A stretch of DNA of 19,571 bases, taken from the NCBI GenBank assembly GCA_003641345.1, contig QNAD01000004.1, positions 1 to 19,571 on the forward strand, written 5' to 3'. Source of the stretch: Candidatus Zixiibacteriota bacterium. GTDB lineage: Bacteria; Zixibacteria; MSB-5A5; GN15; FEB-12. Position 1 is the first letter of the stretch; each line of letters begins with the position of its first letter. Shown here piece after piece: positions 8,038 to 15,214 of this stretch. Under the pieces are notes generated by a model that worked only from the letters and a program-made list of their open reading frames with translations, did no database searches and was not told the origin of the DNA. The position numbers were made by a program, and so were the translations under genes.

Positions 8038-10125
8038 TTACCCACCACCAAGACGGGGATTGTTTTTCTCTGCTTTATTTGTAAGATAGTTATACATTAT
8101 TTGATACTCTTCGTCAAGGTTATCTTGCAATCGAAACATTTTTTCCAGTAATGATCTTGCCTTTTCCATCAAATCTCTGTCGCTTGAGATTCGAACAACT
8201 TTCAATTCTGGAATACCGGCTTGTCTGAGTCCGAACATTTCTCCGGGTCCGCGCATTTCAAGGTCTGCCTCGGCAATTTTGAACCCATCCAAATTGTCAG
8301 AAAAATATTGTAATCTTTGTGATGCATAATCTGAAACAGGCGGATAAGATACCGCAATCAAAGTTGACTGTTTCTCCCCTCTCCCAATTCTTCCCCGTAA
8401 TTGATGAAGTTGTGCTAATCCAAACCGTTCGGCGTGATTAATAATCATTACTGTTGCATTCGGATTATCAAGTCCAACCTCAATTACAGTGGTTGACATA
8501 AGAATATCAAGATTACCATCTCTGAAATCTTTTAAAATTTTATCCCGTGCTTTTGGCTTGGTGCGTCCATGAACCATACCGACTTTATAATCTTTGAACC
8601 TGTTCTTTGAAAGTTCCGAGAACGCATCTTCCACATTTTCCAAATCAAGCTGTTCCGATTTTTCAATCAGAGGATAAATTATATACGCCTGTCCATTTTT
8701 GTTAATTTCATCTTCAACAAACTGATATATTTTCTCCAGAGAATCTTCGCTTCGCCATGCAGTTCGGATTTTTTTTCTACCCGGCGGTAAACCTTCGATT
8801 GTAGAAATATCAAGATCACCATACAAAGTAAGTGCCAATGTTCTCGGAATTGGCGTTGCCGTCATCACAAGTAAATCAGGATTGTCACCTTTAGCATATA
8901 GTTTACTCCGCTGTTCAACACCAAACCGATGTTGTTCATCAATTATAACCAAACCTAATTTTTTGAATCCAACATAATCATATATCAATGCATGAGTACC
9001 AAACAGAATATCAATTTCACCATCTGAGCATAACTTGCCAATCTCTTTTTTTTCCGCCGGTTTTATACTCGCCGTCAACAACGCTGATTTGATTCCAATA
9101 CCTTCTAACAACCCCGACCAATTACGATAATGCTGGGCGGCAAGAATCTCCGTGGGTGCCATAAAGGCGGTTTGCATTTTGTTCTCAGCAACATATAGCG
9201 AAGCTGATATAGCTACCACAGTTTTACCGCAACCAACATCCCCCTGAAGCAGACGAGTCATAGGATGTTTGGATTGAAGGTCTTCGAAGATTTCGTTTAA
9301 AACTTTTTTCTGGCCGGATGTAAATTTAAACAGAAGTTGTTCTTTGAATTCTTTGAGTTTTATTCCTGGTTTTTTATATTTGTGTTTTTTAAATGTCTTT
9401 TCTTTACTGATTTTATTCTTAAAAACAAGATACTGAAATCCTAATAGTTCATCAAATGCCAATCGTCGCCGGCATAGTTCTACTTCATCTCTATTGTCAG
9501 GGTAATGTATTTTTGTAATAGCCTGATTTAAATCCAGAAGATCCAACTCTTTTGATTCTTTATTAGGAAGGTAATCCTGGATTTCTTCTTTTAAATTATC
9601 AAAAATAAATGACGATATCTTTCTCATCCCTCTGCTGTTTAACCCAACTTTATTTAGTTCTGCTGTCTGAGGATAAACTGGAATGATCCGACCGGCATGA
9701 ATCATTTTATCACTATCATCTTCGAGCCGTTCCAACTCCGGATGAACCATCTGATATCCCTGATACCATTTGACAGTTCCGGTAGCGGCGAAAATTTGCC
9801 CTTTTTTAAAAGTTTTCTGCCAATAATTAACACCCTGAAAAAACAAAATTGCAATCGCTCCAGTGTCATCTTCGAGAATAACTTCGTATCGACGTCGTTT
9901 ACCATATAGCAAACCATGTGCTTTAACCACACCAATAATAGTTGCCGGATGATTGACATTTAATTGATTGATAGTAGTTACGCAAGTTCGGTCAAGATAC
10001 TGACGGGGGAAATAAAACAGCAGGTCCCTAACCTGCACCAACCCATATTTTTCCAATATCTCCGCTTTTCGTGGACCGACCCCTTTTACGTATTGAAGCG
10101 GTGAATCAAGTTTAATAACACCCAT
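8038..10125 (-). CDS. recG: ATP-dependent DNA helicase RecG
   Basis: RecG is a superfamily 2 double-stranded DNA translocase that regresses stalled forks and branch-migrates Holliday junctions. The 695-residue length is normal. The N-terminal half holds YVKGVGPRKAEIL (12-24, helix-hairpin-helix-like) and the OB-fold wedge domain (about 55-150). The motor has GQKKVLNEI (271-279, Q-like region), Walker A GDVGCGKT (295-302), APTEILA (323-329), DEQHRFG (396-402, motif II), TATPIPRT (422-429, motif III), the STTVIEVGLDNPNA region (544-557) and QLRGRIGRG (575-583, motif VI). RecG's characteristic AERFGLAQLHQLRGR and the C-terminal MRGPGEMFGLRQAG (624-637) are intact. ATG at 10123-10125 has no clear Shine-Dalgarno. 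It is the first gene of the minus-strand run and diverges from selC. Confidence 0.98.
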   Translation of the reverse strand: MGVIKLDSPLQYVKGVGPRKAEILEKYGLVQVRDLLFYFPRQYLDRTCVTTINQLNVNHPATIIGVVKAHGLLYGKRRRYEVILEDDTGAIAILFFQGVNYWQKTFKKGQIFAATGTVKWYQGYQMVHPELERLEDDSDKMIHAGRIIPVYPQTAELNKVGLNSRGMRKISSFIFDNLKEEIQDYLPNKESKELDLLDLNQAITKIHYPDNRDEVELCRRRLAFDELLGFQYLVFKNKISKEKTFKKHKYKKPGIKLKEFKEQLLFKFTSGQKKVLNEIFEDLQSKHPMTRLLQGDVGCGKTVVAISASLYVAENKMQTAFMAPTEILAAQHYRNWSGLLEGIGIKSALLTASIKPAEKKEIGKLCSDGEIDILFGTHALIYDYVGFKKLGLVIIDEQHRFGVEQRSKLYAKGDNPDLLVMTATPIPRTLALTLYGDLDISTIEGLPPGRKKIRTAWRSEDSLEKIYQFVEDEINKNGQAYIIYPLIEKSEQLDLENVEDAFSELSKNRFKDYKVGMVHGRTKPKARDKILKDFRDGNLDILMSTTVIEVGLDNPNATVMIINHAERFGLAQLHQLRGRIGRGEKQSTLIAVSYPPVSDYASQRLQYFSDNLDGFKIAEADLEMRGPGEMFGLRQAGIPELKVVRISSDRDLMEKARSLLEKMFRLQDNLDEEYQIMYNYLTNKAEKNNPRLGGG

Positions 10126-10163
10126 AAAAATATATTCTTTGATTTCCCAATAAAAGTCAATAA

Positions 10164-10183
10164 CAAACTACAATGATAGTTTG
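10164..10183. repeat. 7-bp inverted repeat upstream of recG
   Basis: CAAACTA (10164-10170) and TAGTTTG (10177-10183) are perfect inverted copies with six bases between, about 40 bases upstream of the recG start. This spacing would suit an operator in the recG/selC divergent region; nothing identifies a regulator. Confidence 0.35.
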
Positions 10184-10197
10184 ATTGATAACAAATA

Positions 10198-10214
10198 TAG
10201 TGGACTATCCACTA
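10198..10214. repeat. 7-bp hairpin in the recG/selC divergent region
   Basis: TAGTGGA (10198-10204) and TCCACTA (10208-10214) pair perfectly around CTA. It lies between the recG start and the selC promoter. Its AT-rich surroundings without a T-run argue against an intrinsic terminator. Confidence 0.35.
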
Positions 10215-10264
10215 AGGCAAAGCAAATACGTCAAGCATGACAAGTTATGTTCGAAAAATCATTA

Positions 10265-10293
10265 TTTACATTAGATGAAATTTGACGTATCAT
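10265..10293 (+). promoter_or_regulatory. Strong sigma70-type promoter of selC
   Basis: TTTACA (10265-10270) and TATCAT (10288-10293) each match consensus at five of six positions with the ideal 17-base spacer. Six bases separate the -10 box from G10300, so the predicted transcription start coincides with the first base of the mature tRNA. Confidence 0.7.
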
Positions 10294-10299
10294 ATATGC

Positions 10300-10393
10300 G
10301 GAAGTGGATGCAGTCTGGTGGCTGTCCCGGCCTTCAAAGCCGTGCGGGAGGCTATGATGTCTCTGGTGGGTTCGATTCCCACCCCTTCCGCCA
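10300..10393 (+). tRNA. selC: tRNA-Sec (anticodon TCA)
   Basis: Selenocysteine tRNA, charged with Ser by SerRS, converted to Sec by SelA, and delivered by SelB to in-frame UGA. The anticodon loop is CTTCAAA (10332-10338) with anticodon TCA at 10334-10336. Sec-type features are a six-pair D stem (10310-10315/10320-10325) with a four-base TGGT loop, and a long variable arm with a six-pair stem (10347-10352/10359-10364, two G-U pairs). The T arm is GTGGG-TTCGATT-CCCAC (10366-10382). Discriminator G10390 and CCA 10391-10393 are encoded. The acceptor pairs GGAAG (10300-10304) with CTTCC (10385-10389), T10305 has no partner, and G10306-G10307 pair with C10383-C10384. That is seven pairs plus a bulge rather than the usual eight. 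The top anticodon-stem pair is C10327/T10343, a mismatch. No selA, selB or selenoprotein gene is visible in this window. Confidence 0.93.
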
Positions 10394-10413
10394 ATATAAA
10401 AAGAATTTGGAAT

Positions 10414-10638
10414 GTTGCGGTGGGTCACAATCCGCCTCCAGTAAATCAACCCAATACAACTGCAAAAACAAAGAAAACCTGGATTCCCGATCAGGGGCTT
10501 GTTGAAAAACCCTCATTTCAGTTGTGTCGGGTCCTGATTCACCGAAGGTGGATTGTGACCCGACACTTAAGTAGTTGTAATTAAAGAGCGATAGGTCACA
10601 AAAATCTGTTTACAAAAATTTTCAGGACCCACCGCAAC
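10414..10638. repeat. 225-bp MITE-like element with 13-bp terminal inverted repeats
   Basis: GTTGCGGTGGGTC (10414-10426) is the exact reverse complement of GACCCACCGCAAC (10626-10638). Overlapping the left end, 10422-10436 can instead pair with 10547-10561 (15 pairs, one G-U). GGGTCCTGA (10529-10537) is the reverse complement of TCAGGACCC (10622-10630) next to the right end. No target-site duplication is obvious (left flank AAT, right flank TAT) and there is no transposase. It could be a non-autonomous mobile element, a nested repeat array, or a structured RNA with alternative folds. Confidence 0.55.
10524..10566. repeat. Near-perfect 43-base hairpin
   Basis: GTGTCGGGTC (10524-10533) pairs with GACCCGACAC (10557-10566). 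After a 2x2 internal loop, GATTCACC (10536-10543) pairs with GGTGGATT (10547-10554, two G-U pairs) around a GAA triloop. It sits inside the 225-bp element. There is no T-run on either side, so it does not look like a terminator. Confidence 0.6.
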
Positions 10639-10663
10639 TATCTGTGTAAGTAAAAATAGTAGA

Positions 10664-10685
10664 GCAGAACCCTTCGTGGTTCTGC
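10664..10685. repeat. 8-bp hairpin
   Basis: GCAGAACC (10664-10671) pairs with GGTTCTGC (10678-10685) around CTTCGT. No T-run follows. It is part of the repeat cluster between selC and 10955. Confidence 0.5.
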
Positions 10686-10692
10686 CCATTTT

Positions 10693-10761
10693 AGCGGAAC
10701 TGCTAAAGAGTTTATAGCCCATACGCCAACGGCGCATTTTCAACCGCAGGTGGGTTCCGCT
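10693..10761. repeat. Stem-forming repeat with 8-bp ends
   Basis: AGCGGAAC (10693-10700) is the reverse complement of GTTCCGCT (10754-10761). The interior contains a small CGCC/GGCG hairpin at 10724-10734. The right arm includes CAGGTGGGTTCC, similar to the GTGGGTC words of the 225-bp element. Confidence 0.4.
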
Positions 10762-10779
10762 TTACGAATACTATATTTT

Positions 10780-10848
10780 GTGGCAACCCCAAATTTATTT
10801 GGGGTTGAGATTTATCCCCCCCAAAAAAAACAAGTTTGTGGGTGCCAC
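10780..10848. repeat. Nested hairpins with GTGGCA/TGCCAC ends
   Basis: AACCCCAAA (10785-10793) pairs with TTTGGGGTT (10798-10806), a nine-pair stem. An outer six-base pairing joins GTGGCA (10780-10785) to TGCCAC (10843-10848). A C-run and A-run (10816-10830) lie between. It is probably another member of the local non-coding repeat set. Confidence 0.4.
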
Positions 10849-10914
10849 CCTATAGGAGCAGAAGATACCGTCTCTCTTATTCTTGAAACCTGCTTATTTG
10901 TAAAAAACATAAAA

Positions 10915-10943
10915 GTCATGTCTCCAAAAAAGAGAGACATGAC
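10915..10943 (-). terminator. Intrinsic terminator of the WEYF secreted-protein gene
   Basis: GTCATGTCTC (10915-10924) pairs perfectly with GAGACATGAC (10934-10943). Read on the minus strand the stem lies 12 bases past the TAG stop at 10956 and is followed by TTTTATGTTTTTT. GTCTCTCT at 10870-10877 could pair instead with 10931-10938. Confidence 0.7.
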
Positions 10944-10955
10944 CTACCGTACCTG

Positions 10956-11660
10956 CTACTGTTTGTTTTGCGAAGTGTCTTTTATAGTATCATCTGATTT
11001 TTGGTATAAATCAAAATTAACTTTAATATTTCCATTTTCAAATATTAGTAAATCCCTAACCCTACCTGATAAATTTTGATAACAACTCTCAGGAGGATTA
11101 TAAGGTTCGGGTAATTTTTCATTCAACTTACCGAAAACCATCAAAGTATCTCCGGAAACGGATGAAATTGTATTATCTTTACATTGCTCCCATTTGAATC
11201 GAACTTGACCAATGTCAAATATTGGGGATGTATAATTTAAGTGGTGAAATTCTAAGACCAGCCTGAACAAAACCACCGAGCTATCAATATAATAGCATAA
11301 CTCTTTTGTAGTATCAGGAAACATTTTAGCAAGAGAAACAACATGCCAAGTACTGAAATTATCAACAACTTTTCGTTTATTAAAATATTCCCAATTACAT
11401 TTTTGACTAAAGTCACCTTCGAGTATATCGATAATTTCATGAAAATTACTAACGGTTCCTATTTTCAAATCAAACCCGCCAAGTGGCATTGATGTTTCCA
11501 AAGTTACATCAATTGTATCCAATTCGATATAATCTCTGTATGTTACTGATTCTATAGCAAGCTTATAATATTGATCGTCTAAATTTTTTGGTATCGTATC
11601 TGAACCAAACAGATTGCTTGTAATAATTAAGAATGTAAAATATTTTAGATATTTCATCAT
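10956..11660 (-). CDS. Small secreted cohesin-like domain protein (WEYF/DNTISS family)
   Basis: About 234 residues from ATG 11658-11660; a second ATG follows directly, and a TTG nine bases upstream (11669) could also open the frame. MMKYLKYFTFLIITSNLFGS is a signal peptide, so the product is exported. The mature part holds MPLGGFDLKIG, CNWEYFNKR, the VRFKWEQCKDNTISSVSGDTL block and a closing RVRDLLIFENGNIKV. From memory these match secreted proteins of Zixibacteria-type genomes that carry a cohesin-like beta-sandwich (GFD.LI, CGWEYFTYR, DNTISS.SGDTL, F.NGG..I). There the domain is usually followed by a dockerin-like tail; here it ends in a short charged tail. Four Cys, after QK, KEL, EQ and ES, could form two disulfides. 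Function is unknown. Stop is TAG; a terminator follows. Confidence 0.75.
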   Translation of the reverse strand: MMKYLKYFTFLIITSNLFGSDTIPKNLDDQYYKLAIESVTYRDYIELDTIDVTLETSMPLGGFDLKIGTVSNFHEIIDILEGDFSQKCNWEYFNKRKVVDNFSTWHVVSLAKMFPDTTKELCYYIDSSVVLFRLVLEFHHLNYTSPIFDIGQVRFKWEQCKDNTISSVSGDTLMVFGKLNEKLPEPYNPPESCYQNLSGRVRDLLIFENGNIKVNFDLYQKSDDTIKDTSQNKQ

Positions 11661-11667
11661 ATTATAC

Positions 11668-11692
11668 AAAAAAGCCCGCCAACGGCGGGCTT
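11668..11692 (-). terminator. Intrinsic terminator between the two secreted-protein genes
   Basis: AAGCCCGCC (11672-11680) pairs perfectly with GGCGGGCTT (11684-11692) around AAC. Read on the minus strand it is followed by six T (11673-11668). It begins four bases after the stop of the upstream gene and ends eight bases before the next ATG, so the downstream gene probably needs its own promoter or depends on readthrough. Confidence 0.85.
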
Positions 11693-11696
11693 AAAT

Positions 11697-12278
11697 TTAT
11701 TTTACAACAGAATATTTATAAGGGCCAAACCATTCCGGTGCCGCCTCAGGGGCTATTCGTGGTGGAGAAGAAAATACCCATTTCCCTCCCGGAGGATACC
11801 ACGCAGAATCTATAACCAGCGTACCGCTTTCGGGGATAATCATTTCCATAGATAATTTTTTTGATAATTCTTCAACATCGTATGATTTCTTTATAGAAAG
11901 ACCACCAAATCCAAGCAGTTCCGGCAAATTACCATCCCAATCTCTTTCAACTGCAAAAACGCCGGCAAAATCCCAAATTGAATTATCTTGCCAACCATTA
12001 TAACCTTTGACATCACCATTATCATTTAACCCATTACCACTATCAGAAACATGTACCACAGTTTTAATATCAGGTGATTTAACAGCAAACCCAAATGTAA
12101 ATCCTGTTCTCTTGATTTCATTGGACACATAAATATCAAAAGATACTTTTTCTCCAACTTTTAGGGTACTATCATTAATGACTCCCGGACCGGAAACAGC
12201 CATTTTTATTTCAGCAGAATTTAGCATTACTGCTGTAATTGTTAGGATAATCAAACTCAACACAATAATTTTTCGCAT
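11697..12278 (-). CDS. Small secreted protein of unknown function
   Basis: 193 residues if it starts at ATG 12276-12278, which I prefer because GGAG (minus strand, 12285-12288) is at proper spacing; an in-frame ATG lies six codons upstream without such a site. MRKIIVLSLIILTITAVMLNSA is a signal peptide ending near Ala-Glu. The mature protein has a beta-sandwich feel: KVGEKVSFDIYVSNE, GFTFGFAVKSPD, then SGNGLNDNGDVKGYNGWQD, VFAVERDWDGNLPELLGFGG, and SAWYPPGGKWVFSSPP near the end. Similar SGNGLN, GWxD, DWDGxLPE and PPGG signatures occur, as I recall, in secreted proteins of Zixibacteria-like genomes; no function is known to me. The Asn/Asp/Gly loops could bind calcium. It has its own promoter, a terminator right after the stop, and is divergent from sdhC. 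Confidence 0.78.
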   Translation of the reverse strand: MRKIIVLSLIILTITAVMLNSAEIKMAVSGPGVINDSTLKVGEKVSFDIYVSNEIKRTGFTFGFAVKSPDIKTVVHVSDSGNGLNDNGDVKGYNGWQDNSIWDFAGVFAVERDWDGNLPELLGFGGLSIKKSYDVEELSKKLSMEMIIPESGTLVIDSAWYPPGGKWVFSSPPRIAPEAAPEWFGPYKYSVVK

Positions 12279-12339
12279 ATTCTTCTCCAGTTTCAATTTC
12301 TTTATTTCTCACTTATACAACAGTTTAACCAAGCAGACG

Positions 12340-12368
12340 AAAATATATCAAAGGTTATGCCTTGTCAA
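12340..12368 (-). promoter_or_regulatory. Sigma70-type promoter of the secreted-protein gene at 11697-12278
   Basis: On the minus strand a perfect TTGACA (12363-12368) stands 17 bases from TATTTT (12340-12345); TATATT two bases closer is an alternative -10. The predicted leader is about 55 bases and ends in the GGAG ribosome site. Confidence 0.65.
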
Positions 12369-12423
12369 ACCCATTTTATGTTTTTATCGGTCTGATACAA
12401 TAATAATTAACTCACACTGCTTA

Positions 12424-12440
12424 TTGAAATCAAATTTCAA
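12424..12440. repeat. 7-bp inverted repeat in the sdhC upstream region
   Basis: TTGAAAT (12424-12430) and ATTTCAA (12434-12440) pair around CAA, with a bulged three-base extension on both sides. It lies between the two divergent promoters and could be an operator; AT-richness makes chance occurrence possible. Confidence 0.3.
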
Positions 12441-12520
12441 ATAACCAATATTATCTCCTTAATCAAAAGCAACGTATTTTCATATAAATCAATAATATTT
12501 ATCTGTTTTAAATTATTTTT

Positions 12521-12552
12521 CGTTTGACCAAACGATAAAGAAATTGTATTTT
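12521..12552 (+). promoter_or_regulatory. Putative sdhCAB promoter with overlapping palindrome
   Basis: TTGACC (12524-12529) and TATTTT (12547-12552) are 17 bases apart. The -35 box lies inside the inverted repeat CGTTT-GACC-AAACG (12521-12534), a position where a bound repressor would block RNA polymerase. A leader of about 17 bases would carry the AAAGGA ribosome site (12563-12568). Confidence 0.5.
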
Positions 12553-12575
12553 CTTTCACAAGAAAGGAAACATCT

Positions 12576-13301
12576 ATGAATAAAATTCAAGTTCAACCAA
12601 TGTCAACGTTCAGTCCAGTAATAGCTTACAAAACATCAATTGGCAAAAAAATATTAATGGCTTGCACAGGGCTATTATTTATTGGTTTTGTCACCGGACA
12701 TCTGATTGGGAATCTTCAGATTTACATGGGGCAAGACCAGATTAACACCTATGCTCACGCCCTCAAAGGCTTGGGTGTAGCTCTTTGGGGCATAAGAATA
12801 TTCTTGCTTTGTTTTTTTGGATTTCATATCTGGTTTGGAATAAAACTATGGTGGGAAAACAAAACTTCGCGCCCGATTAATTATCAGGTAAAAACTAATA
12901 TTGAATCTACTTTTTCATCACGAACGATGATTTATTCCGCAGTATTAATTTTCCTGTTTGTCGTTTATCACCTTCTACATTTTACATTTATCTCAACAAA
13001 TCCGGAGTATGCAACACTAACTGACAGCTTAGGACGATTTGATGTTTACTCGATGATTATTTTAGGATTTAAAAACTATTTAATTTCAGGCGTTTACGCA
13101 ATTGCCGTACTCTTTTTGGCATTTCATGTAAGTCATGGCGTTTTCAGCCTCTTTCAAACTTTAGGTTTAGTTACTCCTCGTTGCCAACCTTGGTTGCAAC
13201 GATTGGCAAACCTTTATGGATTTTTGATTTTCTTAGGTTATGTTGCCATTCCTGCCGGAGTATTATTTAATATTGTCAAACTACCAGGAGGAATCCACTA
13301 A
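12576..13301 (+). CDS. sdhC: Succinate dehydrogenase/fumarate reductase cytochrome b subunit (type B)
   Basis: Membrane anchor of complex II that carries electrons from the iron-sulfur subunit to quinone. The 241 residues fit the b558 family found in Bacteroidota, Bacillus and Wolinella, where one five-helix protein binds two hemes and no SdhD is needed. Helices are seen near 25-45, 70-90, 117-140, 162-190 and 210-235. Candidate heme ligands lie in GHLIGNL (His42), YAHAL (His61), FGFHIWFG (His84), VYHLLHF (His132, His135) and [10 protein letters not shown] (His184, His187). ATG 12576 is preceded by AAAGGA eight bases upstream. The stop overlaps the sdhA start in TAATG, so the two are translationally coupled. 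It is the first gene of the operon. Confidence 0.95.
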   Translation: MNKIQVQPMSTFSPVIAYKTSIGKKILMACTGLLFIGFVTGHLIGNLQIYMGQDQINTYAHALKGLGVALWGIRIFLLCFFGFHIWFGIKLWWENKTSRPINYQVKTNIESTFSSRTMIYSAVLIFLFVVYHLLHFTFISTNPEYATLTDSLGRFDVYSMIILGFKNYLISGVYAIAVLFLAFHVSHGVFSLFQTLGLVTPRCQPWLQRLANLYGFLIFLGYVAIPAGVLFNIVKLPGGIH

Positions 13302-15214
13302 TGAAATTAGATGCTAAAATTCCATCAGGACCACTTGCAGAAAAATGGGACAATCATAAGTTCGAAAGTAAACTGATTAACCCTGCTAATAAAAGAAAAT
13401 TCTCAGCTATTGTTGTCGGTTCCGGTTTAGCCGGTGGTGCTGCTACTGCTACTATGGCAGAATTAGGATATAATGTTTCCTGCTTCTGTTATCAGGATAG
13501 TCCGAGAAGAGCACACAGTATTTCCGCTCAAGGTGGTATTAATGCTGCTAAAAATTATCAGAATGATGGCGACTCTATTTTTCGCCTCTTTTATGATACT
13601 ATTAAAGGTGGTGATTTCCGCTCAAGGGAAGCAAACACATACCGTTTAGCAGAAGTAAGTAATAATATTATTGACCAATGTGTGGCTCAGGGTGTTCCTT
13701 TCGCCAGAGAATATGGTGGTTTGCTCGATAATCGTTCTTTTGGCGGTGCTCAAGTTTCAAGAACATTTTATGCCAGAGGACAAACCGGACAGCAGTTACT
13801 CTTAGGAGCTTATTCTGCATTAAATCGTCAAATTGGACTCGGCAACGTCAAAATGTATAATCGCATGGAGATGCTCGACCTGGTAGTGGTTGAGGGTCGT
13901 GCCAGAGGCATTGTTGTTAGAGACATGGTTACAGGCAAAATCAGCTCACATGCTGCTGATGCTGTTATTTTAGCAACCGGCGGATACGGCAATGTCTTTT
14001 ATCTTTCAACAAATGCTAAAGGCTGTAACGTTACTGCAGCTTATAGAGCTTATAAAAAAGGTGCGGCATTTGCAAACCCTTGTTATACTCAAATTCATCC
14101 AACCTGTATTCCAGTAAGTGGTGACTACCAATCCAAATTAACTTTGATGTCCGAATCTCTTCGTAATGATGGTCGTATCTGGGCACCAAAAAAAGTTGGC
14201 GATAATCGCCCTGCAAGACAGATACCCGAAAATGAACGTGATTATTATCTGGAAAGAAAATATCCAAGCTTTGGAAATCTTGCTCCACGTGATATATCTT
14301 CACGAAGTGCTAAAGAAGCGTGCGATGAAGGGCGTGGCGTTGGCGAAACAAAAGTTGGTGTTTATCTTGACTTTACAGACGCCATCAATCGTTTAGGTCA
14401 ACATGTAATAACTGAAAGATATGGCAACCTGTTTGATATGTATGAGCGAATTACCGGTGAAGACCCATACTCAGTTCCAATGCGCATCTACCCTGCATCT
14501 CATTATACAATGGGTGGCACCTGGGTTGATTATAATTTGGAATCGACCATTCCTGGATTGTTTGTTTTGGGTGAAGCCAATTTCTCAGACCACGGTGCTA
14601 ACCGCCTAGGAGCTTCGGCACTTATGCAGGGCTTAGCCGATGGATATTTTGTTATACCTTACACAATAGGTAATTTCTTTGGAAGAAGCGGAAAGTCATC
14701 AGTTAAAAATGATCATGCTGAATTCAAAAAAACTGAAACAGAAGTTGCAGAAAGAACAAAGAAAATATTGAATGTCGGTGGCAAGCGCACCCCCGATTCA
14801 TTCCATCGCGAACTAGGTAAAGTCATGTGGGAAAATTGTGGAATGAGTCGTAATAAAACCGGACTGGAAGAAGCTCTTAAGATAATACCTGCTATTCGTG
14901 AAGAATTCTGGCAAAATCTAAAAGTTCTCGGCGGAGACCAAGAACTTAATCAATCCCTGGAAAATGCCGGAAGAGTAGCTGACTTTATAGAATTTGCGGA
15001 AATAATGTGTTATGATGCCTTGATGCGCGAGGAATCATGCGGTGCTCATTTCCGTGAAGAATATCAGACTGATGAAGGCGAGGCAAAACGTAACGATAAG
15101 GACTTTGCTTATGTTGCGGCTTGGGAATTTACCGGTGTCGGTAACAAACCGAATTTACATAAAGAACCCCTTGTCTTTGAAAATGTCGAAATGGCAACAA
15201 GGAGTTACAAATAA
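13301..15214 (+). CDS. sdhA: Succinate dehydrogenase/fumarate reductase flavoprotein subunit
   Basis: Catalytic subunit of complex II, interconverting succinate and fumarate with FAD. The 637 residues match the Bacteroidota/epsilonproteobacterial type. Visible features are the dinucleotide fold [11 protein letters not shown] (38-48), [15 protein letters not shown] (69-83) with His72 as the expected covalent FAD attachment site, and [16 protein letters not shown] (103-118). Later come ATGGYG (225-230), QIHPT (264-268), [10 protein letters not shown] (327-336) with the likely proton-shuttling Arg330, HYTMGG (401-406), and [10 protein letters not shown] (432-441). All key residues seem intact. 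Translation is coupled to sdhC (TAATG overlap), with AGGAGG at 13286-13291. Direction in the cell cannot be told from sequence; family and gene order fit either SQR or QFR, though no electron-donor cluster suggests fumarate respiration here. Confidence 0.97.
   Translation: MKLDAKIPSGPLAEKWDNHKFESKLINPANKRKFSAIVVGSGLAGGAATATMAELGYNVSCFCYQDSPRRAHSISAQGGINAAKNYQNDGDSIFRLFYDTIKGGDFRSREANTYRLAEVSNNIIDQCVAQGVPFAREYGGLLDNRSFGGAQVSRTFYARGQTGQQLLLGAYSALNRQIGLGNVKMYNRMEMLDLVVVEGRARGIVVRDMVTGKISSHAADAVILATGGYGNVFYLSTNAKGCNVTAAYRAYKKGAAFANPCYTQIHPTCIPVSGDYQSKLTLMSESLRNDGRIWAPKKVGDNRPARQIPENERDYYLERKYPSFGNLAPRDISSRSAKEACDEGRGVGETKVGVYLDFTDAINRLGQHVITERYGNLFDMYERITGEDPYSVPMRIYPASHYTMGGTWVDYNLESTIPGLFVLGEANFSDHGANRLGASALMQGLADGYFVIPYTIGNFFGRSGKSSVKNDHAEFKKTETEVAERTKKILNVGGKRTPDSFHRELGKVMWENCGMSRNKTGLEEALKIIPAIREEFWQNLKVLGGDQELNQSLENAGRVADFIEFAEIMCYDALMREESCGAHFREEYQTDEGEAKRNDKDFAYVAAWEFTGVGNKPNLHKEPLVFENVEMATRSYK

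Larger units (their letters stand above)
10394..10955. other. Gene-free region of inverted repeats between selC and the secreted-protein gene
   Basis: About 560 bases in which I find no convincing gene: open frames here lack family features or ribosome sites. Instead the stretch is packed with inverted repeats, listed separately: a 225-bp element with 13-bp inverted ends, a 43-base near-perfect hairpin inside it, three further hairpins or stem pairs (10664-10685, 10693-10761, 10780-10848), and a terminator (10915-10943). The words GTGGGT and GGTGG recur, in forms such as GCGGTGGGTC, AGGTGGATTG, CAGGTGGGTTCC and GTGGGTGCC. This suggests accumulated related non-coding repeats rather than one RNA gene. 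Confidence 0.6.

Noticed and set aside
10231..10449. Minus-strand open frame over the tRNA-Sec region, with a GRGGNRTH-like peptide
   Set aside because: It is the antisense of the tRNA; such peptides are a common artefact of tRNA T-arm sequence.
10275..10584. Plus-strand open frames spanning tRNA-Sec and downstream repeats
   Set aside because: They overlap the tRNA and the inverted repeats and encode no recognisable protein.
10394..10955. CRISPR array or phage attachment site beside selC
   Set aside because: There are no regularly spaced direct repeats, no duplicated tRNA 3' end, and no integrase in the window.
10750..11079. Plus-strand open frame of 109 codons
   Set aside because: It runs through hairpins and a terminator and overlaps the 3' end of the better-supported secreted-protein gene on the other strand; no domain or ribosome site is seen.
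11667..11669. TTG as start of the WEYF secreted-protein gene
   Set aside because: It lies in the T-run end of the terminator, and the two ATG codons just after it give a normal signal peptide.
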